Part shown: positions 55,901 to 64,000 of the stretch, piece after piece
Numbering within the stretch: position 1 is the first letter of the stretch
How the letters are laid out: the number at the start of each line of letters is the position of its first letter
DNA from: Dendrobium chrysotoxum
Taxonomy: Eukaryota; Streptophyta; Magnoliopsida; Asparagales; Orchidaceae
Assembly: GCA_019925795.1 (NCBI GenBank)
Contig: CM034312.1
Location: forward strand, 25,819,914-25,883,913
Length of the DNA stretch: 64,000 nucleotides
Direction of reading: 5' to 3'
Notes under the pieces: model-generated
Databases searched by the model: none
The model's input: only the letters and a program-made list of their open reading frames with translations
Told to the model about the DNA's origin: nothing
Translations under genes and position numbers: made by a program

Positions 55901-56448
55901 ACTTTTGATTTCTTTGACATATCAATCTCTTTGAAAAGAGACTTCATTCCAGTCATGTGATTAGAACAACCACTATCAAGGAACCAAATTTCTGAATTAT
56001 CACAATCACCTTGAAAATGTGTCATAAACAGATTATTTTGATCTGTTGTCTTCTCTGCAACATTAGCTTGTTTTTGTTTGGACCAACATCTATCTTCTGA
56101 ATGTCCAAACTTCTTATAAAAATTACACTGCACTTTATCTTTGCCTTCTTGATTCCTTTGCTTGTTCCAACAGTTTGTCTCAATATGACCAAACTTCTTG
56201 CAATAATAGCATTGCTTTTGACCTCCACTTGATCTTTTATCTCCATAAGTTCCTCTTCCCCGAAAAGCACCACGACCACCTCTTCCTCTATAAGAACTTC
56301 CTGCTCCTCTACCACGACCTCCTTCTTTGTTGCCACTAGTTGAAGTTTCCTTCACTTGAAATGCCTTTTCAACTGTCTTCAATTCTCTTCTATTTATTCT
56401 CTCCTCATGAGACATCAACAAACTCATCATTTCATCAAAAGAATACAC
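52963..56448 (-). CDS. copia E gag-pol polyprotein (1161 codons)
   Basis: Open from 56448. Residue positions are approximate. End of gag with Arg/Gly-rich stretch and two knuckles (CYYCKKFGHIETNCW about 80; the second, CNFYKKFGHSEDRCW, has Y for the second Cys). Protease WFLDSGCSNHMTG (about 155). Pre-integrase with HFRYGH...CEACVMGK (about 290-330). Integrase with D in HADLCGP, D in LRTDRGGEF and E in QQNGVVERKNRT. RT from NDTWELVDMPQGKD (about 680) with active site IYVDDIIYSG (53899-53910). RNase H with TDSDWAGS, SSSEAEY and CDNKSTISM. The first RT catalytic motif, normally DVKSAFLNG, is NVKSAFLNG (codon AAT at 54163-54165). The frame is complete but the polymerase is predicted dead. Confidence 0.92.
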   Translation of the reverse strand: MYSFDEMMSLLMSHEERINRRELKTVEKAFQVKETSTSGNKEGGRGRGAGSSYRGRGGRGAFRGRGTYGDKRSSGGQKQCYYCKKFGHIETNCWNKQRNQEGKDKVQCNFYKKFGHSEDRCWSKQKQANVAEKTTDQNNLFMTHFQGDCDNSEIWFLDSGCSNHMTGMKSLFKEIDMSKKSKVRFGDNNAVQVEGKGSIAIETNDGKVKLLHDVLYVPKLAHNLLSIGQLIDSGHKVEFDEKACKIEDKKSNQQIARIQMAPNKIFPLNISTVQEKILIAKKISDAELCHFRYGHLYMGGLKLLYQKKMVYGFPKVDYSGICEACVMGKQARKPFPYEKSWRARRCFELIHADLCGPMNTPSHGGCKYFLLFVDDYSRMNWVYFFKHKSEAFEKFMHFKALVENQSGKNIKILRTDRGGEFTSNEFGKFCDKYGIFKQLSAPNTPQQNGVVERKNRTVVEMARSMLKMKNLPNKFWAEAVATAIYILNISPTKAVQNITPYEAWSGRKPVVSHLKVFGSIAYALEDGHNRSKLDSKSRKLIFIGYNIQSKAYRLFDPQSERIIISRDVIFDEDGMWDWSESVIHDKGKATVEFEENHQIDITNNQEVSDGLSSNSSLSSPRSVDSSTSEERHHKKMRSLHELYDCTFALMVTKPLCYEDACGKEEWENAMKEEIQSIEKNDTWELVDMPQGKDPIGVKWIYKVKYNSDGSIKKYKARLVVKGYAQKYGIDFYETFSPVARFETVKLLLALAAQMKWNVFQFNVKSAFLNGDLEEDIYIDQPQGFIIKGKEEKVYKLKKALYGLKQAPRAWYWRLDSYFQKKGFHRSESEPTLYVLAKNDDLLIVCIYVDDIIYSGSSNVLIEKFKADMMKEFDKTDLGLLHYFLGLQIIQANDGIFLSQKRYALELLKKYNMLTCKTFSTPMNTNEKLVQNDGTTKAYKKVFRGIVGGLMYLTHTRPDIMYSVNLISRFMHNPSVHHLGASKRILHYIRETTNYGIWYKSVSSFNLVGFTDSDWAGSIEDRKTTSGFIFNLGSGAISWSTKKQASTALSSSEAEYIVASSAACQAIWMRRILEVLQQPQLKATDIFCDNKSTISMTKNPVFHGRSKHIELRHHFVKEVVAKGAIAIKYCSTDNQVADGFTKALNFKKFERFRANLGVGILH

Positions 56449-56974
56449 CGCAAGATCTTTGGATTCTTAAATAGCAGCCACTACATGTTCAAAATTTGTT
56501 GGAAGACTCCTTAGAACTTTGGAGACAACCTTATCATCAGATATTTGCTCTCCAAATGATCGCATTTGTTCACAATTGTTGATACCCGAGAGAGATAAGT
56601 TTGAACACCTTCTCCTTCATTCATATTCATAGTTTCAAAGTCACGTCGCATAGATTGCAACTTTACTGTCCTTACTCTTATTGAACCTTGAAATTCTTTC
56701 TCCAAAATATCCCAAGCTTCCTTTGATGTCTCTGCCATAGAAATTCTTGAAATATGCTATCATCCATAGCTTGTTGAATGAAAAACAAAGCCTTTGAATC
56801 CTTCTTCTTGTTATCATTATTTCTCCCTTCATCTTCTCCAATTTGCACACCATTCACCACAAGATCCCATAAATCTTGTGACTTAAACAAGGTCTTCATT
56901 TTGATACTCCAAAACTCATACTTCTCACCATTGAAGATGGGAATCAAAGGTTGAGAAGTAGTGCTTGTTGCCAT
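56449..56974 (-). pseudogene. copia E gag N-terminal part
   Basis: From ATG at 56974: MATSTTSQPLIPIFNGEKY then WSIKMKTLFKSQDLWDLV, the UBN2/DUF4219-type gag start of plant copia elements. A frameshift near 56752 moves reading to the frame with AETSKEAWDILEKEF, a second one near 56565 moves it to RSFGEQISDDKVVSKVLRSL, and an in-frame TAA at 56467-56469 separates it from the pol frame. The three breaks are small single-base changes in an otherwise well-preserved gag. Confidence 0.85.
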
Positions 56975-57093
56975 GAAAATATTTCTCAAAATACTTGAAT
57001 GAGAATCACACACCTTGTTTTTAGAAGAATACACAAAATCTTCTAAAACTTTACTTCAATTCAGAAATTCGACGCCCACTTCATTCAAAATCG

Positions 57094-57106
57094 GGCTCTG
57101 ATACCA
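57094..57106 (-). other. copia E primer-binding site
   Basis: TTGGTATCAGAGC on the minus strand, a few bases after the 5' LTR; complementary to initiator tRNA-Met. Confidence 0.9.
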
Positions 57107-57109
57107 AAA

Positions 57110-57343
57110 GTGTTGGAGAATTAATGGAGAAATAAGATAGAACAAAAGAAACGAAAGTGTCTGCTAGTGGAATAGAAAAAAGAGCAGTTTTTCTTTTCTG
57201 TCTTAATTTCAAAATCACGTCAGGAAATAACTGTTCACAAAACTTAAAAACAACAATGGTGAAGAGTACTCAAACGACACATCTGTTCACAATCAACCAT
57301 TTTAATAATACTTAAATAATAAAAATTATTTTGCATTAATTCA

Positions 57344-57347
<4 letters not shown>
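57110..57347 (-). repeat. copia E 5' LTR
   Basis: Minus-strand start TGTTTGAATTAATGC at 57347, end TTCTCCAACA at 57110. Confidence 0.92.

Positions 57348-57385
<38 letters not shown>
57348..57385 (+). repeat. poly(G) run, right of copia E
   Basis: 38 consecutive G followed by tggggcgggggctgaggggg. Long enough to be prone to G-quadruplex formation and to sequencing or assembly error. Confidence 0.85.
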
Positions 57386-57386
<1 letters not shown>

Positions 57387-57419
57387 GGGGCGGGGGCTGA
57401 GGGGGCACTGCCCCCCTAG

Positions 57420-57748
57420 CTGAGTATGGTTGAGAAAAACTAGGAGTGAAATGGGCGATAGTATGGCTTAAAAGCTCTTCCTCAACAGTAAGAGTGCGAT
57501 TGCCATGGAAAATCTCCATCGATGACCAAAACACGCTTCCGTCTAACTCCTGCGCTCTCGTGGCTTGGTTCATGAGCGAGGCAATGGAAAAAATAGAAAG
57601 CAAGCGAAGCACAAGAGCACTTGAGTTTTGCTATGGAAGATGAAACAATTACCAACTTGCATGCACCATTTCCTTCTTTGTGAACTTCTACTTGTTCAAG
57701 TTCGGAGGCAAGAGAGGAAGCAAGGGAGAGATATTGTGAGGAAGCCAT
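57420..57748 (-). other. coding-like segment carried by hAT F
   Basis: GC-richer segment. A minus-strand frame opens at 57748 with MASSQYLSLASSLASELEQV and runs 88 codons; an overlapping frame has SMEIFHGNRTLTVEEELLSH. Neither matches a hAT transposase or a family I recognise. It may be a captured host-gene fragment or just leftover hAT sequence. Confidence 0.3.
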
Positions 57749-58360
57749 GATTTATTAAAGTTTAAGATTTTGATACCTTGAGGACGAAGAAGAGAAAAAT
57801 AAAGCAGTGAGGAAGTCAGATGGCTGTGGAGCTTGTTGGGGAAAGTATGGAGGTAAAATTTTAAGACTGATTATATTTTAAGAGTTATTAAAAGATAGGA
57901 GCTAATTAAAAAAAAATAAAAGAAACAAAAATGTAAAATAAAATTATTTTTTAACATAAAAGCAAAAATAGCTTGAGTTTTATCTTATTTTTTAACTTTT
58001 TAAAATAATAAGTATTAACAAAAAAAATTTTAAACTGCCAATATTTGAGCTCAAATTTGAATAAAAAAATTTAGAAAATATTTCAAAAAAATTATCCCAT
58101 TAAAAGAAATTTTTTGACTCCGCCACTGTTTGGGATAACTTTTGACCACTGTTTTTTACTATTTTGAAGACATTTTTTATACTAGAAAGCTGCTATAGAA
58201 ACAATAAGAAAACTATCATAAACGAAACCTAAGTATCACTTATGTATAAATATAGGGCTTTAGAGCCTCAAATAAATTTCACCAAAAGATATTCCACCGT
58301 TCTCTCATATAGTTTCTCTATCATCTTCTCCATTATTCTTCTATCCTAAAAATTCCAACA

Positions 58361-60011
58361 TATGAGTGCCATTAAATGGATTTTTCTCAGAGTATCCTGA
58401 CCATTTTTTCCCCTTAACCAAAAGAATTGCTGTAAACCATTATTTGGCCTTCTAAGAAACCATTTCAGATAATATAACTCACACTTTGTGGTCCTTCTAC
58501 AGCAGTACTTCTGAAAACCTTCCCTGCGCCTTCTACCAGACAAAAACTCTCATGTTGACCATACACAGTTTATTCCCAGTATATACCGCTTTGCAAGCAT
58601 CATTCCCAGAATATACTCTTTTGTTCTTCTTATTTATTCCACTCAGATCTCCTCATCATTCTCACTTGAGCTTCATTCTTCCATTAATTTGACCCTAAAG
58701 AAGATATATAAGTCCATCAAGCATTGCAGCTTTGAATTTGTTTTGTTGATGGTCAGCTAATCATCTGACATTCATCCCTTCAAGGAAGATCAAATCAATG
58801 GTTAGATGACCATCAGCAAACATGTTCACAAGCGTTGCAAACCTTCCTTCTTCTTGTTCCACAGTGAGTTAATTATTTGAATTGGTATAATATTATATAT
58901 GATCTCGATCTGATCTAAGAGTTTTCAAATGCCAGATTATTAAATTTTCTTTCTCATCATCTCACTGTGATCTGTCTGTTTGCATTACAGTATTTTATGA
59001 TTGAGCGAATTTTTTATTGTTCATCCTTCATAGTTAATTCAGAAAAATGTTGAGGGAGGAAAATAGACTGGCTTTCATGATCCTTTTGTTGTATGCTGAC
59101 CTATAAGTATGTTTTATATGGGCATTTTGAAGATATTTGCAATTTTTTCTATTTATGATCACATTTTACTGAAATGTCGCACAATAGAAGATATTTGCTA
59201 GGAGTGGGCAAGAGATGTAGCAAGTTTGCTTGACCACTTTACAGAAATCTATTCATCATTGTCCATTGCATGGCCTCTCTCTCTCTCTCTCTCTCTCTCG
59301 TGTGCAATATGTGAGAGAAAGTAATCATCCTTTTTTAGAATGTAATTTTTTTAAATACATGCAATAATAAAATGAGACATTTGCCTAATCCTAAATTGTT
59401 TTATAAGGGTTTTAAAATATTTTACGATCTGTGAGAATATTTCGAGAAAAATATATTATTTCTCAATCTTTTTTTATGCAGAGAAAATAGAAATATCTTA
59501 CTTTCTATTATACACAACTAGCATCAAGGCGTAGTTAGAAAGTTTTTCTAGTGGGGGATAAGCTAAAATTTTTAAAATTACTCTCAATCCTTTTCAGAAA
59601 ATTTTGGGACAAACATTAATAGTTTTAAATTTTTTGTTGTCAGAGTTTTCATATAAGAGGATAAGATAAATGCTGTTGAAAAACTTAAATTTTGAAATGT
59701 GGTGGTCGTAATGGTGGGCGACCATGTCTTGGTGTCTGTCGGCGAGCAGCGGCAAGAGAAGTTGTTTGCGGCGTGAAAACAGTTTTCGCTTGTGAAAACA
59801 AGCAAAAGGATAATGCGTAAATATTCCAAGTGGCAAAGAACTAAAACCTATATTTTTTCTGATCGAGAGGCACAACGATCAACAAAGATGAATCAATATA
59901 GGTAAATGTGATCAAGAGTAAATTGCTCCTCATTCATAAATCCAATGGAAATTTCGTGAAAATGAGTTGAACGGTGGTGAATGACAGCAAATGGCTAAGA
60001 ATGACAACTAA
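58361..60011. other. unassigned DNA
   Basis: No gene supported. Contains a (CT)n microsatellite at 59275-59299. Short frames on both strands look accidental. Confidence 0.45.
59275..59299. repeat. (CT)n microsatellite
   Basis: Twelve and a half uninterrupted CT units. Confidence 0.95.
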
Positions 60012-60307
60012 TGATTGTGATTATAAGCTTGCATATTAGTGTAGCACACACGGACTACTAGCCGCAACATTAGACCCACGACTCACTGTGAACCACCTAC
60101 CTTTCATTCTCGTAGCTCAACGTTACTGCTCCACCTCTTCTGCAATCGCAGAATTCTACCAATGACAGCTTTGACATTCTCCACCTAACTTGTGTCTTAT
60201 ATCTCTATATATTCCCAAGCTCTGTAATGACTGTTTCAATGAAATACTGATGATATAGTTACATAAAGCTTGTCTGTTCTATTCTCTTCTTCCTCTAACC
60301 TCATTAC
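60012..60307 (+). repeat. copia I 5' LTR (tentative)
   Basis: Candidate TG at 60012 (tgattgtgattataag) and CA at 60307 (cctcattaca), with a TATA-like ctatatatt near 60208. The sequence just after it does not show a clear tRNA-Met primer site, so limits are tentative. Confidence 0.4.
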
Positions 60308-60361
60308 AGGTCTCTCTTATAAGAGCAGTAAGCTTCACTGCCTCTCCCTTTCTCGTCTCCA

Positions 60362-61180
60362 ATGGCAGATCAAGATACCTCCTCACCCACTCAACCCACC
60401 TCATCCCTCTCTGCCTCTATGGCAGAATTCACTATACTATCTCCCCACAAGTTTCTCATGTCCAATCTCAAACTCATATTCAATATTCAGCCCAACAATG
60501 AGAACTATCCAATTTGGAGACTTCAAATATACAAACTCTTTTCAGCAAATCTGTTTGAAGGATATCTTACCGGGCGACAAGGTTGCTCTCCCAAGCCGAC
60601 CCCAAAGTCCACCAGCACCGATCATTGCTTTGGCATCTCACTGATCAAAATATGGTCTTTGCCCTATTCTCCACCATATCCCCCTCGGTTATACCCAACA
60701 TCCTCAATCTCACCATGACTCACAAGATCTGGACTACCTTGGAGAAATGTCTTCAACCCACAAACAGATCCCAGGTCATTTAGCTCAAGAATGAACTCCA
60801 TCATATACAAATGAGAGATAATACTATGAACTAGTATTTAGTGTAAATTAAAGCACTCGTCGACAACATAGTAGTTGCAGGTTCCCATATCGATTCAAAG
60901 GACATCATTCTCTATATTCTCATACAGCTCATTAAAATAGCCATTTGCACTTCCCTCCAGCTGATCAATCTAGACATTCTCTATTCCCTTCTATGCAGCA
61001 AGGAGATCAATATACAGAACGAATTGCTAAAGGACACAGCTCCTCCAAATGACAATCTAGCCCTATACTCGAACCAAAGCGGATCAACTCACGGCAGAAA
61101 CCCTTACTCTCACTAGTCTCGCTCCACCCGTGGTCAAGGAGCTCACTTCAGACCTCCATCCAACGCTTACCTTGTCCCCT
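60362..61180 (+). pseudogene. copia I gag
   Basis: ATG at 60362: MADQDTSSPTQPTSS, then SNLKLIFNIQPNNENYPIWR, the N-terminal gag motif; a frameshift near 60560; then MTHKIWTTLEKCLQPTNRSQ (60716), a stop, ALVDNIVVAGSHIDSKDII (about 60850) and a Ser/Gly/Arg-rich tail (about 61080). Typical UBN2-type copia gag order. Confidence 0.75.
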
Positions 61181-61199
61181 CTCTCTACTTCCAACAATC

Positions 61200-63960
61200 A
61201 ACAACCAACTTGTTAAATCTATAGCAAAATCGAACACTTGGCTCTTACCTGTTGGCACAAATGCAATCTTCAATATACCCCATCCACCACCCGGTCATCT
61301 CATGCCTTGCTTACTCAACAACACATAACCTCCCCCACCGAGTGGGTCCTTGACTCCGGAGCCTCAACACATTTGACATCAGACACAAACAATCTTCAGT
61401 AGCGCATTCCATACTAAGGTGTTGACTCATCTCTATTGCAAATGGTAGCTCCCTCCCTATTCAACACAGCGGTCAAGGTATTCTACCTCTACTAGATATG
61501 AATTATAAGCTACTCCTCCAAAACTTGCTTCATATCCCCTCTCTATCTCACAACCTCCTTTCTATATAGAAACTAAAGTCTGATAATAGCTGCTCTATCT
61601 CCTTTGATGCTGGTGGATCATCACCAAGGATCTATTGGACAACCAAATCCTTCTTCGTGGTCACAGTCATGATGTCCTTTATCTTGTTCTCAAACACAAG
61701 ACGTCATCCTCCACTGCACTCCATTCCAAGCTTGCCTCCACTTCACTTTGGCATGCCCGTTTAGGCCATCCACATCAATGTGTTTTGAATACTTAGCAAA
61801 AATTATACCATCTATATGTACTTCCTCTACTTATTTTTTATGCAAATCATGTAATGTGGCTAAAAGCTACAAATTACCTTTCAATACAAGTTCAACTCAT
61901 ATTATCACACCAATCACTCTCATTCACTAGGATGTTTGGGGTTTGGCTCCAGTCTCATCCATAAAAAGTTATAGATATTACATTATCTTCATAGATGACT
62001 ATTCTCAATTTTGTTGGTTATTCCTAATGCATACCAAAGATAAAACACTCTCAAAACTATAACAATTTACTCAAATAGTCAAAAACTCATTTAACCCTCA
62101 AATCAAAACTTTTCGCTTGGATGGGGGTGGCGAATTCACAAGCCATCACTTCACGAAATTCCTTCAGACCATGGTATAACACATTAATTCAGATGTTTAT
62201 ATGCCCTAGAACAAAATAGGTTGGCCGAACGCAATCACTGCCACCTACTAGACACAATCTACACACTCTTACATGCAGCTAATCTTCCTATGCATTTCTG
62301 GGCTAAAGCCTTACTAACCTCAAACTACCTTATCAATCATCTACCTACCAAAGCATGTAACCTCCAAATCCCCTTTTAACAAATACATGACCATCCTCCC
62401 ACATAGACTCATTTAAAAATATTTGGATGCTCATGCTTTCCTTGGCTCAAGCCTCTAAGCTCCAACGAACTCATACCATGCTCTCAAGAGTTTATTTTCC
62501 TAGGCTACTCCACTTCCCACAAAGGCTATCGTTGCTCCAATCAACCAACTCAAAAAATCCACATATTGAGACACGTTGTCGTTCATGAACAAACCTTTCC
62601 ATACATCTCACCCATACCTAACCAAACCAACATTAACTACTACTCCTCCAACAATATCAATTAAAACCCCTTCCTCAATAAACAACAGAACTCACATGTC
62701 CTCTTCACGACAAACAATCCACCGATCCTCTTCCCCTTCAGAACTTCATATTTCAAAAAAAAATCATCCATCCGAGCTTCCACCCACTATACCCTCTCAT
62801 CATTCTATTCATCCCATGCAAACAAGGCTCAAAGAAGGAAATCTCAAGCCCAAACCCATATTTGATCTATTAGCCACACCACAAATTCCATCCACACCAT
62901 CAAGTTACACTCAAGCAGTTAAATTTCAACCTTGGACAACTGTAAGTCCACAAAATTTCTAGCAAATAAAAAACAAGGTACATGGTCTCTCATCCCTGCT
63001 CCACCCAATACACCAGTACTTAGATGTCGTTGGACCTACAAAACAAAACTTTGACCTGATGAACAGATTGAATAGTATAAAGCCCGATTAGTTGCTCAAG
63101 GCTTCACTCAAGTGTATATACTAAACTATAAGGAAACCTTTAGTTTAGTAGCAAAGGTGCCCACAACCAAGATTCTTCTCACCATTGCTCTACAAAGAAA
63201 TTGGTATGTTCTCTAATTCAATGTATCAAATGCCTTTCTACATGACGAACTTCAAGAAGATGTCTACATGAAATAACCTCCTGGCTTCATCGATTCTCAA
63301 TTTCCACACTACATCTGCAAGCTACATAAAGCCATATATAGGCTCCAAGGCAATGGTTCAATAAGTTTACATCATTCCTCCTCGACTTTGGATTTCACTT
63401 TAGCAAATCAGATCCTTCGCTGCTCATCTACTCACACACTCATATCTGGATGTACTTACTAATATACATATATAACCTGCTGCTTACCGTTAATCACCAA
63501 ACCATAATACAACAGTTCCTATTCAAGTTACAAGCAGCCTTCTCACTAAAATAGTTCAGTTTGGTCTCATTGTTTCTGGGCATTTAGGTCTGTAAAATAG
63601 CACAAGGATTCTTCTTACATCAAACCCATTTTGCCCATGACTTGCTCAAAACATCAGGCTTTGCTACTTGCACTCACGCCGATGTCACTTAAACCATCTC
63701 AATGTCAACTATCCGATCAACCATTCAACGATCCAAATCTATATCGTAAGCTAGTCAGCTCCTTACAGTATCTTACAATCATGCGGCCGAACATTGCATT
63801 TGCCACAAACCACATATGTCAACACATTGATAATTCAGAAAAAGTAAAAAAAAAATACATTGATAATCCTATAAATAAAGACTATCAATCTCTCAAGAGA
63901 GTACTCAAGTACATTTAAGGCACACACTGTTATGGTCTCCCTATTGTCTATAGTGATCTT
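61200..63960 (+). pseudogene. copia I pol relics (PR, IN, RT)
   Basis: Protease WVLDSGASTHLTSDT (about 61345) keeps the D-S-G-A motif. Pre-integrase ARLGHP-like block (about 61750) and SCNVAKSYKLPF (61846). Integrase DDYSQFCW (about 61995), FRLDGGGEFTSHHF (about 62110). RT with VKFQPWTTVSPQNF (about 62915), the ARLVAQGFTQ-like block (about 63085), then later MRPNIAFATNHICQHID (63780). Many stops and indels. It continues to the window end. Confidence 0.75.
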
Positions 63961-64000
63961 CAACTCCACACTTATGTCGATGCGGACTGAGCAGCTGACT

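Larger units (their letters stand above)
52719..57347 (-). mobile_element. copia element E, nearly intact, minus strand
   Basis: A 4.6-kb Ty1/copia element: LTRs 52719-52955 and 57110-57347 (about 237 bp), primer-binding site, gag, and one pol frame of 1161 codons. The LTRs differ at about four or five positions, so it is the youngest LTR element here. It is inserted in a G-run of hAT F, so any five-base target duplication would be ggggg and cannot be distinguished. Damage: two frameshifts and a stop in gag, and loss of an RT catalytic aspartate. Confidence 0.95.
52685..58128. mobile_element. hAT element F, non-autonomous, split by copia E
   Basis: Ends CAATGGCAGATTTAG at 52685 and, reverse-complemented from 58128, CAGTGGCGGAGTCAAAAA. 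Perfect 8-bp target duplication tttgggat at 52677-52684 and 58129-58136, diagnostic for hAT. Own length about 815 bp (52685-52718 plus 57348-58128). No hAT transposase. Next to the left end is a long G-run, then ggggcactgcccccctagc, a composition I recall from common plant repeats of this type. It carries a coding-like segment (57420-57748). Confidence 0.85.
52670..58229 (+). mobile_element. Tourist-like MITE G, split by hAT F
   Basis: Own length about 108 bp: 52670-52684 plus 58137-58229 and one copy of the 8-bp duplication. Ends GGCTTCGTTTGGGA and, from the right, GGTTTCGTTTATGA reverse-complemented; flanked by taa (52667-52669, 58230-58232). Same family as MITE H. Confidence 0.75.
24923..58360 (+). 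mobile_element. ancient copia element D, split by at least ten later insertions
   Basis: One Ty1/copia element can be read in order across 33 kb: 5' LTR remnant (24923-25640), gag zinc knuckle (about 25793-25850), protease (25930-25999), pre-integrase and integrase (42830-43960), the integrase-RT linker and RT (47500-48650), the RT active-site box (50345-50545), RNase H (50880-52430), polypurine tract and 3' LTR (52454-58360). The reading frame resumes after each insert with the expected next motif, and many inserts have their own target duplications. The RT active-site region may be represented twice (48610 and 50350), so part of this could come from a second copia. Confidence 0.65.
52454..58360 (+). 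repeat. copia D 3' LTR, split by MITE G
   Basis: Starts TGTTGAAAAATTAAATTG at 52454 after the polypurine tract and ends AAAATTCCAACA at 58360, giving TGTTG...CAACA ends. Own sequence is 52454-52669 plus 58230-58360, about 344 bp. The right part holds a TATA-like tataaata (about 58244) and gggctttagagcc, as expected around a transcription start. Everything between is inserted: MITE G, hAT F and copia E. Confidence 0.75.
60012..64000 (+). mobile_element. decayed copia element I, runs off window
   Basis: Plus-strand Ty1/copia with gag at 60362, protease, integrase and RT relics in order, reaching RNase H-side motifs by the end of the window. Its 3' LTR lies outside. Much more decayed than copia E: no frame longer than about 130 codons. 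A different lineage from D and E, judged by its gag start (LKLIFNIQPNNENYPIWRLQ). Confidence 0.8.

Noticed and set aside
57244..57612. Minus-strand frame with a long proline run
   Set aside because: The prolines are the reading of the poly(G) run; no family resemblance on either side.
62576..62962. 128-codon Ser/Thr/Pro/His-rich frame as a host gene
   Set aside because: It lies between integrase and RT relics of copia I in the same direction, where such low-complexity linkers normally occur.

Overview
This window is nuclear DNA of a flowering plant. It has spliced plant-type exons, and it is dominated by plant transposon families: RTE-clade LINEs, Ty1/copia and Ty3/gypsy LTR elements, CACTA, hAT and Harbinger/Tourist elements, and a tRNA-derived SINE. 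It is AT-rich, and almost every long reading frame is transposon protein. The sequence alone does not name the species.

Left part (1-7.9 kb): the only host gene I can defend is the 5' half of a plastid lumazine synthase gene (riboflavin pathway), minus strand, exons at 6749-6884, 6558-6664 and 5529-5624. A SINE sits in intron 2. A 907-bp Harbinger/Tourist-like element lies 108 bp upstream of the start codon. Intron 3 is entered by a gypsy LTR with a piece of gag, and beyond it lies a 5'-truncated LINE. The remaining exons are not in the window.

Middle-left (7.9-24.9 kb): 5 kb of decayed AT-rich DNA, then a complete but dead 7.25-kb CACTA element (12990-20244) with matching ends, palindromic subterminal repeats, a broken TNP2-type transposase and a TNPA-like reading frame. 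A SIRE-like copia gag remnant and a second truncated LINE follow.

Middle-right (24.9-58.4 kb): one old copia element (called D) can be followed through gag zinc knuckle, protease, integrase, RT, RNase H and 3' LTR over 33 kb, because many later insertions split it. In its protease region is a solo LTR (C). Inside C is a gypsy relative (B, minus strand). Inside one LTR of B are another gypsy element (A, plus strand) and a full-length RTE LINE. Further along D come a Harbinger-like element, an inverted LTR of the C family, a small TIR element, a minisatellite-bearing insert, a CACTA-like element and a Tourist-like MITE (H). The 3' LTR of D holds a MITE (G) that holds a hAT element (F) that holds a young copia (E). 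E has a 1161-codon pol frame, but its RT has lost one catalytic aspartate.

Right end (58.4-64 kb): about 1.6 kb of unassigned DNA, then a heavily decayed plus-strand copia (I) that runs off the window.

Element letters A-I are labels for this report only. The nesting was worked out by eye from matching LTR halves, target-site duplications (TSDs) and continuity of the interrupted reading frames. No new defence, secretion or metabolic system is visible. The value of the window is the layered insertion history and its effect on the lumazine synthase gene.
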